A stretch of 64,000 nt of DNA from Diphasiastrum complanatum. Lineage: Eukaryota; Streptophyta; Lycopodiopsida; Lycopodiales; Lycopodiaceae. The notes under the pieces were generated by a model, which was given only the letters and a program-made list of their open reading frames with translations, made no database searches and was not told the origin of the DNA. The stretch spans positions 67,758,319 to 67,822,318 of the forward strand of contig CM055095.1 in assembly GCA_029204225.1 (NCBI GenBank). The letters are read 5' to 3'. Every line of letters starts with the position of its first letter. Position 1 is the stretch's first letter. A program made the translations under genes and the position numbers. Positions 10,520 through 21,298 of the stretch are shown in pieces.

Positions 10520-11302
10520 TTAGAGTTTGCATCTCATTTTGTCTGTAGATGTTGTATGAAGATATTTCCATTTTCTTGACTTCATAACTAATGTAAGCTT
10601 ACAAGGAAAACATATTTTGCTATCTTTTAAAGCATCACACTCAACTAGTATTGCCTTAATCCACCTTTGAGATACAAAAATCTCTTCAAAGCAAAATGGT
10701 TCTTCATAAGTTGACATGATAATATAAATGAAACTATTTTCATTTTGTGATTGCTGCTCCTTATTCTTGATTGATTTCTCTTAGATCATAACAATAAGTT
10801 TGAACTTATTTAAAGTTCCAAGCAAAATACTTACTAAGGACAAAAAATAAATCCAAGTTACTTTCATGAAAGTGACATTTATCTTTGCATCTTGAACCAA
10901 ACAATGCACTTCCAAATGAAAAATTTCAAAGGATTTGACATGTGTTGTGATGGACTCTTGAAGACAAATCTTGCAAGTCCTCGTGAGACTCCAAGCCTCA
11001 TTCACCTTTCCACAAAGGAAACACCTTTCCTTGGACTTGTCCTTCTTGTATTTGCATTTTCAACTTGAAGCTACATCCTTCACCTCGGCCCCCTTGCTTT
11101 GGTTCTCCTTGGATGGATTGGTCTTCTTTTTGTAGCATCTTGAGAAAAAATATCCTCCCTTGCCACAAAGGTTGCACTCAAAATCCTTTCTTTCCTTCAA
11201 TAAGATGCCACCTATTGATGCCATGTGAATAAAAACCTGTGATATGATTCTACAAATGTAATTTGTGACTTTCAAGAGACTAGATTTGAATATTTTCAAC
11301 AA
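10520..11302 (-). pseudogene. Minus-strand copia remnant: deleted gag and RT start
   Basis: Reading the minus strand from 11302: a gag start MASIGGILLKE (about 11195-11226) jumps directly to a zinc knuckle CNLCGKGGYFFSRC whose His has become Tyr. A second Cys-X2-Cys stretch (RCFLCGKV) lies near 11000. At 10717-10520 comes the N-terminal edge of copia RT (EEPFCFEEIF..RWIKAI..ECDAL). MASIGGILL resembles the gag start at 38526 (MASVGGFLLEA), so this belongs to that family and has lost most of gag. It is the downstream body of the LTR at 20034-20626. Confidence 0.6.
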
Positions 11303-11777
11303 TCTAGAAGGATCTACAAAAGATCTAACTCACAAACCTAAGAATCAATCTTCACACTTATGACTAGTCACTTGGAAACTTTGCTTTGATCATTAAGACA
11401 AAAGCACACAATCTTTGAATCAAATCACTAAAGAAATCATATCCACACTCCTCTTGGACTCATGACTCTTTCTTTTGAAAGTTGAAATGAATATGAAAAG
11501 ATTTGACACCTAGATTTTCCTTTTCACTTGACTAGTTCTCTCAACACTTGAGATTCTTGAACAAAAGATGGGTTTTGTTTCAAACACCTGAAAATCAAAC
11601 TTAATCACTTTTTTTGGACTCACCCTTGACCCAAATAATCTCACACTTGAGATTTAGAATGAATTTGATTTGATTTGACAACAAACTATACCACCAATTT
11701 TTCAGAAAGCTTAAAAAATTAGAAAACTAGATATTCACAAAGATCTCAACCATGCATAAATACTCAAATATGGACTC
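11303..11777 (-). other. Leader of the minus-strand copia remnant, left half
   Basis: Non-coding AT-rich sequence between the damaged gag and the insertion point of the copia element that starts at 11778. The right half of the leader continues at 18924. The last five bases, GACTC (11773-11777), are the left target duplication. Confidence 0.45.
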
Positions 11778-12053
11778 AGTTAGAATTAAAGTTAGAATCA
11801 CTGTGTCACTGTACTGTGGTTCCTATCAGTGGATAAGGATCAGTTGGCCTCGCCACAAGGCAAGTCAACGGGGCACGCGTCCCGCCAACGGCAACCTGGG
11901 TCATGCATGGGTTGCCTGAGTGAACAACTATATGTATAGTGTAATTTCATTTTGAGAAAGATAGTTGCTATGTGAGCTTGCTGAGGAGAGTGATTTTCTG
12001 TCTGTGTTACTGTGTAGCATGATCTGTGTTCCTGTGCAAAGCAGATTCTAAGT
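11778..12053 (+). repeat. 5' LTR of the copia element
   Basis: Matches 18643-18918 over its full 276 bp. Its ends are AGTTAGAAT and ATTCTAAGT rather than TG..CA, fixed by the GACTC duplication outside, the primer site inside and the polypurine tract before the other copy. The inverted core TTAGAAT / ATTCTAA is intact. Confidence 0.92.
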
Positions 12054-12066
12054 TGGTATCAGAGCC
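12054..12066 (+). promoter_or_regulatory. Primer binding site, initiator-Met tRNA
   Basis: TGGTATCAGAGCC immediately follows the LTR. This is the complement of the 3' end of plant initiator methionine tRNA, the usual minus-strand primer of copia elements. Confidence 0.93.
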
Positions 12067-13365
12067 GTACAGGGAGTGTACACAGTACAGTGTCGTCGTT
12101 GAAGAGAGCTTCGGGAGAACTATCTTCTGAGAGTTCGGGGTTTTATGGCGGGTTGAAGATGGAAAGAGAAGCACTGGTGCACGGTTTCTAATTTATAGAG
12201 GCTTGCTAAGCTCAGCAAAGGGATTATTAGCCTGTGCATAGCATCAAACAGGAAAAAATTTGGTGAAAAATTGACAATTTCAAAGCCAGCTGAAAATTGA
12301 AACCGGACTTGGGGTTATGTTTTTTATACATAACTGGTGATTTCTTCGCTGTTTGTGCACCGTTTTGGATGCCGTAAGGACAGGAAGGAAGCTAATCACA
12401 CTGTCAATCAGCCATGGAGAGATTCTGAGGTCTATGTCAGAGATTTGTCTCCAGACAGTTAACCTAGCAGATTTGCGGTAAAAAGGTGAAAAAGCCACTT
12501 TGTCAAGTTGAGCTAAAATCACCGTTTCTCCACGGAATTTCCTGACTGAACATTCTAAAGTCATGAATTCAGTAGGGAAACTCTGCTCTAGGCCTCAGAT
12601 CGTGCTCAAAACGATCCACAGGAGAGCTTGATCTGATCTTTTTTAGAGAAGGGAGGCGCGGCCGTAGGCAGGGAAGTCGCGGGCAGTTCGCGCGCCCAAC
12701 GCGATGAAGAACTCAGTGTACCGAAGTTCTTAGCATATGCAGGAGTTTGGTTTGATGCCCAGATGTACTTTGAACCTTTAGATGAGGTGTCAAGTGAATC
12801 AACGGCACAGAATCTGTGATGGGAGAGAAATTTGAACCACAAGATTTGGTTCAGCCATTGGATGAGCTTTAAACAAGGTCCTAAAGAATTGAAGTGCATT
12901 TTGGCCTTCAACTTCATTAAAAATTTTCATACTGAAATTTGAGCTGGGTCCCTTTACAAGTGAAGAGTGAAGTTTATTCAAAGTGAAGAAACAGTTCAAA
13001 ACCTAGAAAAGTCCCTATTTTTGGGTCCTTTGCCCGTTTTGACCCAAACAAAAGGCTATAACCTCCGAACGAAGGGCACCCGGACTGTACCTACAAGTAC
13101 GGTACAGCAAAATAGAGCGGTTGCAACGGTGAAAGTGTTCGGAGTACGCCAGAAGTAGTTTCACCATTCCACTGGGCACGTTGTTGGGAATTGACGACTG
13201 AGTGCATTTTGGAAGGCGACGCCGATTTGGCTTTCAAATTGGTGAAAAAGCGGCGAGTGGCCTGGTAAGAAAAAAATTGCAGGTCATCATTTTCAACTTC
13301 TGACATCATTGTTGGCCTCGACATACTGTTCTTAGCCTAAGGCAGAAGTTTTAAGCAGTTTTGCG
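12067..13365 (+). other. Copia leader before gag
   Basis: About 1.3 kb between primer site and gag ATG, long for a copia leader. Only short overlapping frames on both strands, none recognisable. It would hold packaging and translation signals; nothing specific can be pointed to. Confidence 0.6.
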
Positions 13366-14790
13366 ATGGCAAACATGGGAGAGTCCATTTTGAGTGAAAG
13401 TAGCAAATTGGACGGGATTTCCAACTATGCAGTGTGGAAATTCAAAATGAAAAACATACTGATGGAGAAAGATGTGTGGGAATTCGTCACATGTGATGAG
13501 AGAAGGCCGCCAAATAAAGCAGACATCAAAGTGTTCGACAAAAAGATGAGGAAAGCTTTGACCTTCATTAACTTGTCAGTGAAGGATCACATCATTACCC
13601 ACATTTGTGATGCTATTACACCCAGACGGGCATGGGATGTGCTAAAGGAGCAGTTCGAGATGTCAAATCCGTCAAGAATCATGTTTCTAAAGTCAAAGTT
13701 GAATAGTGCCCACATGGAGCAAGGAGAGCACATTCAGACGTACATGACCAGAATCAAGACAATGAGAGATGAACTGCATTCTATTGGAGAACGCATACGT
13801 GATGTGGAGCTGGTGCATAATGCATTATGCGGCATTACAGAACCCTATCAGATGTTTGTGAGCGGAATAGCATCAAGAAAAAGATTGCCAACCTTTGACG
13901 AGCTCACAGGAATCTTGATGCAGGAAGAGCAACGACGAGAAATGGTGAAAGCTAGACGTCAAAATACTGATGATCAGGCACTTGCAACATGCCAAAAACA
14001 AGGCAAGGGCAAGGGCAAGAAGAAGACTAAACAGCAATTTGCCAAGTCTCAGGAGGATGAGGGATCTTCCAGCAAAACTAAGAAGAAAGACAAGTGCTTC
14101 CATTGTGGTAAAAAGGGCCACTGGAAGAGTGAATGTCGCAAATTCCTGGCGGAACAAGACAAGGGAAAACCAAAACAAGGAGGCAACCTTGTCGATGAAG
14201 GTGAGATTGAAGACTCTAGAATCTTCATATCTACATTGTCATCTAATCAAGATGATCAAGCATGGTATATTGACTCGGAAGCCACAAGACACATGACAGG
14301 TAACAAGAACTGGTTCAGTAGTTTGAAGGCATTGGATAATGGAACATCTGTTTCACAAGCAAATGGTGAGGTGTGCATGATCAAGGGGATAGGCACAGTT
14401 TCAATCCAACTGCTTGACGACAAAAGCAGGATGATCAGGGAGGTACTTTACGTACCAGGTTTGAAGAAAAATCTATTTTCTGTTGGAGTCATTACTGATC
14501 AAAAGTTGAAAGTAGAATTCGCCCATGATCATTGCTTTATAAAGGATGCGAATCAAAAGTTCAAAGTTATTACGAATGGAGTAAGAGAGCCCAATACAAA
14601 ATTGTACAGGTTGAATGCCACAATCAAGGGGCAATATGGACTTGTGTCATCCGTTCCTTCGCAAACTGAGTTGTGGCACAAGAGGCTTGGTCACTTGAAC
14701 TTGGGAAGCCTCAGTTTGATGAGAAAACTGGAGATGGTAACAGGACTGCCTACAATAGAAGATCACTTGAAATCGATGTGTGAATCTTGT
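13366..14790 (+). pseudogene. gag-pol: Copia gag, protease and pre-integrase domain
   Basis: One open frame, ATG at 13366. Residues 1-200 are a copia gag (DGISNYAVWKFKMKNIL, AWDVLKEQFE). A basic Gly/Lys linker leads to the zinc knuckle CFHCGKKGHWKSEC at about residues 244-257. The protease signature at about residue 301 reads WYIDSEATRHM, where the family has Asp-Ser-Gly: a GGA to GAA change puts Glu in the catalytic triplet. The pre-integrase domain (LWHKRLGHLNLGSL) begins near residue 435. The frame is cut after CESC by the insertion at 14791; the missing residues continue at 15874. Confidence 0.95.
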
Positions 14791-15868
14791 TGTTACATAC
14801 CTATGTAACTAGCAGTACTTCAGACTCCTAATAGTCCATTTAGTGTTGGGGGCTATATGGCAAGGTACCCTTAGGATTAAGGGTATGTGCCCTTTGATAA
14901 GGGTAGAAAAGTGACTATACCTTAGTTGGAGGTATGGGGTCACGTGACCCTTGGATAAGGGGTACCCTTACTATAAAGGATAGGTGTCTTAGATTAAGGT
15001 ACTAGTGTCCTTGATTAAGGGCAGGTAGGTGTCTATGCCTTGGATGGAGGTATGGAACCTAGTGAGGTGCTAGAAAGTCATTGGATGACTATTTTTCTAA
15101 ACCTTGGGCCTCAACCTTGAACCATATCACTTTATTGGTCTAGGACCAAAGTATACTTGCACAACTTGGGCAATGAGACCTAGTAGGAGGGCGCCCTTCT
15201 AAAGTGTCCATTGAGTCTCCAACTCCCACAAGAAAGGCATTCAAAGAGTCATAGGTTATGGAAGGAGTCTCTTGACATTCCATAAGCCTATGGAGGCTCT
15301 TGGAGATTCTTTAACTCCCCTAGGCTTCTCTCTCTCTCATTGGATGAGCATGGAACTCCATAGTGCATTGGGGGGTCCATGGGCCATCTATATGAGGGTA
15401 GTAGGGCACCCATTGTGGAGGAGAGATCTCTCTTGTTTGCTTGGCTTATGCTCTAGTGTTGCTACTAGTGTGTAGAGTGCTTTCTTGTGGTAGTATGCTT
15501 GAGGTTTGGATCTTGCTTATGGTATGGGACATAAGTAGGGTTTGGAGCTTGAGTATGCTATGGAGTGTTGTGGTATGCTTGTGATTTGTTTATGGTTAGC
15601 AAGGGGGTGCTAGATAGGTCTTGCTTGGAGCTTGGATCTAGCTATGGTTGGGTGGTGAATACTTGAGGCCAGCTTGTTATCTATCTTTGTGTCTAAAGAG
15701 TAGGGACACAGGTGGAGGAGAGATCCTTGGAGGCTTGCAGATCCTTACTTACAGGTGGAGGCATCCTAGCTTGGAGTTGGGAAGCATCTTGAAGCTTGCA
15801 GGTTCCTTGGAGGACATTTGGAGGCTCTACCTTGGATTTGGAGGACTTCCTCACCTCTACCTGTAAAA
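14791..15868. mobile_element. 1078-bp insertion in the copia pol gene, possible solo LTR
   Basis: Inserted between codons of the integrase zinc region, which reads CESC before and IYGKQHREKF after. It is flanked by the 5-bp duplication CTTGT (14786-14790 and 15869-15873). The ends are TGTTACAT.. and ..CTGTAAAA, a weak inverted pair. It opens with a perfect short palindrome, GTTACATA CC TATGTAAC (14792-14809). The left third has GGGTACCCTTA-like repeats; a TATA-like CTATAAAGG lies near 14970. No frame over 75 codons looks real. The 5-bp duplication and TGTTACA start suggest a solo LTR, but the terminus is not CA. Confidence 0.75.
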
Positions 15869-15873
15869 CTTGT

Positions 15874-16455
15874 ATATATGGGAAGCAGCATCGAGAGAAG
15901 TTCAATAAAGGGGGTGTTGCAAGAGCAAAGAACATCCTGGATTTAATCCACACAGATTTATGCGGGCCCATGAGGACCATGTCCTTAGGAAAAGCCTTCT
16001 ATTTCATGACCTTTATTGATGATATGTCACGTAAGACGTGGATCTACTTCTTGAAGAAGAAATCAGATGCTTTTGATAACTTCAAAAACCTCAAAAACTT
16101 GGTCGAAAATCAAACAGGTAAGAAGATCAAAGTCCTAAGATCAGATAGTGGAGGTGAGTATAAGTCTAATGATTTCAATGGTCTTTGTGATCAATGTGGG
16201 ATTAAAAGACAATTTACGCAAGCTCATACTCCTGCTCTCAATGGTGTAGCTGAGCGCAAAAATCGTACGATTGTGGAAAGTGCCAGATCTATGCCAGCTG
16301 AGATGAAATTACCAAAAGATTTTTGGTCAGAAGCATGTAGCACGGCAGTCTATCTTCAAAATAGAAGTCCTACCATTGCCATACCAAAAATTACATCTGA
16401 GGAAGCATTCACAAAGAAAAAGCCAAAGGTGAACCACTTGCGAATTTTTGGGATG
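15874..16455 (+). pseudogene. pol: Copia integrase core
   Basis: Resumes the polyprotein after the insertion. The rve-type DDE integrase core is complete: first Asp in DLIHTDLCGP, second in VLRSDSGGEY, Glu in NGVAERKNR, so all three metal-binding residues are present. The enzyme would insert the cDNA copy into the genome. The frame ends with ATFGM-type wording because of a single extra G near 16455; shifting by one base restores CKAFVHIPKEERRKL. Confidence 0.95.
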
Positions 16456-17062
16456 TAAGGCCTTTGTACATATTCCTAAGGAAGAAAGACGTAAACTTGA
16501 TGTAAAAGCTATCAAGTGCATATTCCTAGGATAAGATGATCGCGTGAAAGGCTATAGATGTTTTGATCCAGTCGAAAACAAAATCCATATAAGCCGAGAT
16601 GTTATCTTTGATGAATCCAAGATGTATGAAGACGAAGATGCTGAGAAGATAGACACATCCAGTAGGGAAAATGGCATAGTGAGGATACCACCTGATGATG
16701 ATCCATTCATTGACCTTCCAAGTGATGAACATGAGGATACATCTCAACATATTACTACTCAACCTCAAGAAACAGGTTGGAGAGGTAGGGACAAATCTTT
16801 TGGTGCAAGAAGGATTGAAATTGCAGGTGACAAACGCAAGGAGAAGGATGTACCGTAGGATACATTTTCACCAGGAAGCCGATCACCTGATAGAAAGCTC
16901 CCTAAGTGGTTTGAGAGATTGATGGAAAGCCGCGATATAGATGACTTTTCAGGATCATCTAACTAGGGAGAGCTACGAAGATCAACAAGAGAGAAGATAC
17001 TACCTGAAAGGTATGAAGAAAATCATGCTCTGTTATCCAGCATTATTCAAAGCAAAGAACCT
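16456..17062 (+). pseudogene. pol: Copia integrase C-terminus and linker to RT
   Basis: After the frameshift the text reads CKAFVHIPKEE, FLG, a stop at about 16530, then DRVKGYRCFDP and SRDVIFDESKM, the conserved end of copia integrases. An acidic variable linker (frame 16544-16858) follows up to the RT. Two more stops (16857, 16965 region) interrupt it. Confidence 0.85.
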
Positions 17063-17767
17063 TTGACTTATAGTGAAGCGAAGTATGATGACATTTGGAT
17101 CAAGGCCATGGGAGAGGAGATGGAGTCAATGGCTAAGCATAGCACATGGGACTTAGTAGAACCGCCAGTTGGCAAAAAACCCATTGGTTGCAAATGGGTA
17201 TATAGAACTAAGTACCATGCAGATGGAAGCATAGCAAAGCACAAAGCAAGATTGGTAATCAAAGAGTACGCACAAAATAAAGGCATTGACTATGAGGAGA
17301 CCTTTGCGTCGGTGTGTAAGTGGAATACTCTACGTCTACTTATTGATTTAACTTCACATTTTGGTTGGCCTTTGCATCATATGGATGTGAAATCTGCTTT
17401 TCTAAATGGTGAGTTAGAAGAAGAAGTGTTCATGGATCAACCTGAAGGCTTTGTAACGAAAGGACAGAAAAATAAAATATATCGCTTGAAGAAAGCGCTT
17501 TATGGTCTTAAACAAGCACCACGTGCGTGGTATAGCAGGATTGATGCCTACTTTCATTCAAAGGGGATGAGGAGAACACATTCTGATCCAAATCTATATG
17601 TCTTATGCTTTGATGGTATGGTTGCTTTGATTGCTCTTTATGTTGATGACTTGATTATTACGGGAAATAATCAAGAGATGATAGACATAATCAAAAAAGA
17701 CCTCATGGAACAATTTGAGATGACGGATCTCAGCCTGATGCATTACTGCCTTGGAGTAGAAGTGTGA
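17063..17767 (+). pseudogene. pol: Copia reverse transcriptase
   Basis: A 234-codon open frame with the copia RVT_2 domain in full order: WDLVEPPVGKKPIGCKWVY, KARLVIKEYAQ, HHMDVKSAFLNGELEEEV, MDQPEGF, LKKALYGLKQAPRAWY, and the catalytic loop YVDD at 17639-17650. Active-site aspartates are intact. It ends at LGVEV followed by TGA (17765-17767), one change from a Trp codon, so the enzyme would be truncated before its C-terminal part. Confidence 0.96.
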
Positions 17768-18589
17768 CAAAAAGGACAGGAAGTGGGTTTAACACAGGTG
17801 AAATATGTCAAAGAGTTACTACACAGGTTTAGGTTGCAGGATTGCAAACCAGTAAACACTCCTATTGAACCAGGTAAAAAGCTTTCTAAGCTTGATGAAT
17901 CATAGTCATTTGATGCTACGCTACATAGATAGTTGGTAGGGAGCTTGATTTACCTTACCACAACTAGACCAGATATATGCTATGTTGTTGGCATTGTAAG
18001 TCAGTTTATGGCAGCACCTACGGAAACGCATTGGAAAGCAGCTAAACGCATTTTGCGTTATGTGAAAGGCACATCAGAGTATGGCTTGATTTACAGGAAG
18101 CATGATGGTTTACCTGAGTTGTGTGGCTATGTGGATGCGGACTGGGGAGGTGACTATGATGATCGTAGATCCACCACATGATATATATTCTAGTTTTGTG
18201 GTAATTGCTTTTCTTGGTCTAGTAAGAAGCAAAGTACAATTGCTCTTTCCACCATAGAAACTGAGTATAAGGCAATGTGTAGTGCTGCACAAGAAGCTAT
18301 ATGGTTGAGACAAATCTTGGAAGAGATTGGCATGAAGCAGAAAAATCCCACAACTTTATATAGCGACAGTCAGAGTAGCATTCAGTTAGTAGAGAATCCA
18401 GTGTTCCATGCGAGAACTAAACACATTGAGATTCAATATCACTTCATACGTGAAAGATTGCTAAGTCGTGAAATTCATGTTGTTCATTGTAGCACAGAAG
18501 AACAACTAGCTGATATTTTCACTAAGCCACTTACTAGAGAAAAGTTTGATAAGTTTAGATCAAAAATTTCTGTATTTAAAGTTTGTTGA
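17768..18589 (+). pseudogene. pol: Copia RT C-terminus and RNase H
   Basis: Continues in one frame with stops at about 17903, 17930, 18180 and 18194. Recognisable blocks are [40 protein letters not shown] (first RNase H Asp), STIETEYKAM (Glu), LYSDSQSSIQL (Asp) and HFIRERLL. The RNase H catalytic residues remain. The stops look like single-base changes (CAG to TAG, GGA to TGA), typical of slow decay. It ends with FKVC and TGA, about 40 bp before the polypurine tract. Confidence 0.93.
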
Positions 18590-18630
18590 ATTTAAAGCTA
18601 TGTATATGACTGTATAAAAAGTGACTCTAC

Positions 18631-18642
18631 TTTAAGGGAAAG
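18631..18642 (+). promoter_or_regulatory. Polypurine tract
   Basis: TTTAAGGGAAAG directly precedes the 3' LTR; it primes plus-strand DNA synthesis and fixes the LTR boundary at 18643. Confidence 0.85.
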
Positions 18643-18918
18643 AGTTAGAATTAAAGTTAGAATCACTGTGTTACTGTACTGTGGGTCCTATCAGTGGATA
18701 AGGATCAGTTGGCCTCACCACGAGGCAAGTCGACGGGACACGCATCCCGCCAACGGCAACCTGGGTCATGCATGGGTTGCCTGAGTGAACAACTATATGT
18801 ACAGTGTAATTTTATTTTGAGAAAGACAGTTGCTATGTGAGCTTGCTGAGGAGAGTGATTTTCTATCTGTGTTATTGTGTAGCATGATCTGTGTTCCTGT
18901 GCAAAGCAAATTCTAAGT
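18643..18918 (+). repeat. 3' LTR of the copia element
   Basis: Full-length partner of 11778-12053, about 95% identical by eye. The right target duplication GACTC follows at 18919-18923. Confidence 0.92.
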
Positions 18919-18923
18919 GACTC

Positions 18924-20017
18924 CTCCTCATTCTAGACATCCAATGGGATCACAAATTGACCCTCACACTTTCACAAATAAAGTTGAATAGAACTAATTT
19001 GAGTTTCATACATACTATGTCAATTTTTGCTCAACAAATTGAATTCAATCACTCCTATTGGATTCCACCAATTACTCTACTTTTTAAGACTTGGAATGAA
19101 ATTCAAAATCAAAAGTTGTGATTTTTCTCACTAAGATATTGTGCTTCAAAGAGCTAATGCCACTTAGAAAGATTTGATCACTTAGGAAGAGACAAACTCT
19201 CTACCAATAACAACACAAAATGAGCTTCTAGATCTTGCTTTCTACAAAGGAAGGAACTCTTAGAAAATTGGATCTCTCTCTACACATTTGCCATAGACAC
19301 CTTAATGACTCTTTTCAAACCTCACAAACACTCAAACAAATTGAGTAGGATTGAATAATGTGACTTGGATCTCAATCTCCTTTCTAGAACTTTCAATTGA
19401 AGCCAATCTATGTCAAATTCTACAAAAGATTTGCATAGATGCTCTATATGCACTAGTTACTCTCAAAGATTTCACTTGTAGGACAGATCCAAGGATGTTT
19501 TCTAGCAAATTGATGTTTCTAAACTTGACCCTATCACTCTTGAACAAATCTAGAGTGATGGTACAATAGATTTCAACCTCTCACCTTGCATATCACTCTT
19601 TAATCTATGATTTTTGGCAAAATCTCTCTCAACTTTAACATGCAATCAAAAAATCAGAGAAAATCATTTAATGCTCCTAATTCAAGCTTTAATTTTAATT
19701 TTTTGGCTGATCTAATCCAAGAACTAATCAAGGGATTAGATTCTCTATAGAAAATGCTTGATTTTGCACTAAAAGTCTCTCAAATTGGGTGTGAGTCAAA
19801 TTGTACAAATTTATGAATTTTCTCAACCAAAACCGGAGCTGTACGGCCTCACACGTGTGAAAAGGGTTCCTACAGCCCACAACAAGTTTTGGTCCAAAAA
19901 ATTTGAGAATATCTATCAAATCCAACTTGCTACCCAAAATTTGACTAGTTTCCTAAAACCTGCTAATTTTGCTTTGGATTTGGATCAACCCTATCAATTT
20001 CAATAAAACCTCTTGTA
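18924..20017 (-). other. Leader of the minus-strand copia remnant, right half
   Basis: Non-coding. From about 19530 it matches 38625-39110 closely (for example CTGTACGGCCTCACACGTGTG and TTTGCACTAAA), the leader of the copia body at 34.5-39.7 kb, so the two belong to one family. Between 18924 and 19500 there is little similarity. Confidence 0.7.
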
Positions 20018-20033
20018 CTTGGTTCTGATACCA
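20018..20033 (-). promoter_or_regulatory. Primer binding site, minus strand
   Basis: On the minus strand TGGTATCAGAACCAAG directly follows the LTR end at 20034: the initiator-Met tRNA complement with one change. Confidence 0.8.
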
Positions 20034-20626
20034 TGTGCAAAAAGTACAAAAAGGACCAATAGTGGATCCTAATCTGATCCTCAAGAGGGATTGGTTGTCA
20101 GATTACTTGATCTATCAATCTACTTGAGATTAAGATCAATCTAGATCAATTCTAGACACAAAATCCTAACAAGAACAATCATTAATTGAAGGTAGGTGCA
20201 CTTTCTGGTTTCACACATGTGAAACATTGTCTGAGTACGGACTCCAACCTGAAAATCAAGGACACATTGATAGAATCTCAGACAAATGGAGAGAATCACT
20301 CAAAATTGCTTCCAAAACCAAGATTGGTGTCTCACAATTATTATGGCCAAATGTGGCTATATATATACAATAAGTGGGAGCTCATGGTACTGATCATCCC
20401 TTTGATCCCACATGTGTGAAGGTGCTTTGTCATATGATGATTCATCATGCAAAACTAACACTTGGACAAAACCTTATATTTTGAGCACTTTTGGTCCATT
20501 TTCCTTCTATATGGAGGTCTACTTGGAAATCTTCTAGAAGTCAAAATTCGCCTACTTCAGCTTATTCCACACGTTGAGCTATCCTCTACACATGGGATAT
20601 GACACCTAACCAAAGGATGTGGCTCA
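20034..20626 (-). mobile_element. Copia LTR between two bodies (family X)
   Basis: On the minus strand it starts TGAGCCACATCC after an AG-rich polypurine stretch and ends GCACA before the primer site, so TG..CA, 593 bp. It is clearly related along its length to 39127-39728. A copia RNase H end lies on one side and a primer site, leader and gag remnant on the other, all minus strand, so one LTR is shared by two element bodies. Confidence 0.85.
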
Positions 20627-21298
20627 CCTCCCTCTTCAACTAGTTTTAGCATAGAATTTGATAACACTCCAAGTGAAGCCCTATGCTTCATGAACAAGTC
20701 TTTTCCCAATGCTTTGGTGAAGATATCAGCTACACATTCCCTTGAAGACACATGTTGAAGCTCCACCTCCTTCGCAATGACTTGCTCCCTCACAAAATGA
20801 TATTGTATTTCAATATGCTTGCTCCTTGCATAGTTTTTGACAATAGAACTTTGATCCATCATAAGAATGATCTTCTTCCTAAGAATAGATCTCCTTTTGA
20901 ATGACCATGTAATTCTCAAAATAGAAACAACCATAATTGATATAGAGAATAGTGTCCACTTGGGATGCTTCACTATTTCTTACATCAATTTTATATGTCA
21001 AAATGTGACTAATACATGAAGAATCAAATAGAATGTAAATGAAATTATTCCACCATGCTTTTAACTCTGAACTCTTTGGAAAAATACAGCAAACAAACAA
21101 TAAATGTGAGTGATCAACTTTTGCTTGCATGTCTCCTCCTCCTTTGTCCTTTGTTGCCATGCATTCACCATGATACTCCATGAATGAGCCTCCATCTCCA
21201 TCTTGTCTCAAGATACCATCATACCTTGATGACTTGACCATGAATGAGTGACATAATGAACCTCCAATAGCTTCATTTCCATCAGCAAAACCAGCCAA
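20627..21298 (-). pseudogene. pol: Copia RNase H end, minus strand
   Basis: The minus strand reads ARSKHIEIQYHFVREQV, then VADIFTKALGKDLF and HRASLGV, the standard end of copia RNase H, stopping near the polypurine tract. Upstream (21298-20970) is a 139-codon frame that does not match RNase H and includes a Gly/Asp-rich part. The frame changes between them near 20880-20970. Everything 5' of this (RT, integrase, gag) is missing from this body. Confidence 0.75.

Larger units (their letters stand above)
11778..18918 (+). mobile_element. Nearly complete Ty1/copia retrotransposon
   Basis: All structural parts are present in order: 276-bp LTRs at both ends, a primer binding site TGGTATCAGAGCC right after the 5' LTR, gag, protease, integrase, reverse transcriptase, RNase H, polypurine tract TTTAAGGGAAAG, 3' LTR. 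It is flanked by the 5-bp duplication GACTC (11773-11777 and 18919-18923). The gene order PR-IN-RT-RH defines copia. The LTRs differ at about 13 of 276 positions, 12 of them transitions, so it is not recent. Coding is broken by a 1078-bp insertion, one frameshift and at least five stops. It sits in the leader of an older minus-strand copia element. Confidence 0.93.

Noticed and set aside
12280-13324. Minus-strand genes in the copia leader
   Set aside because: Short overlapping frames, antisense to a leader bounded by primer site and gag, none with a known motif.
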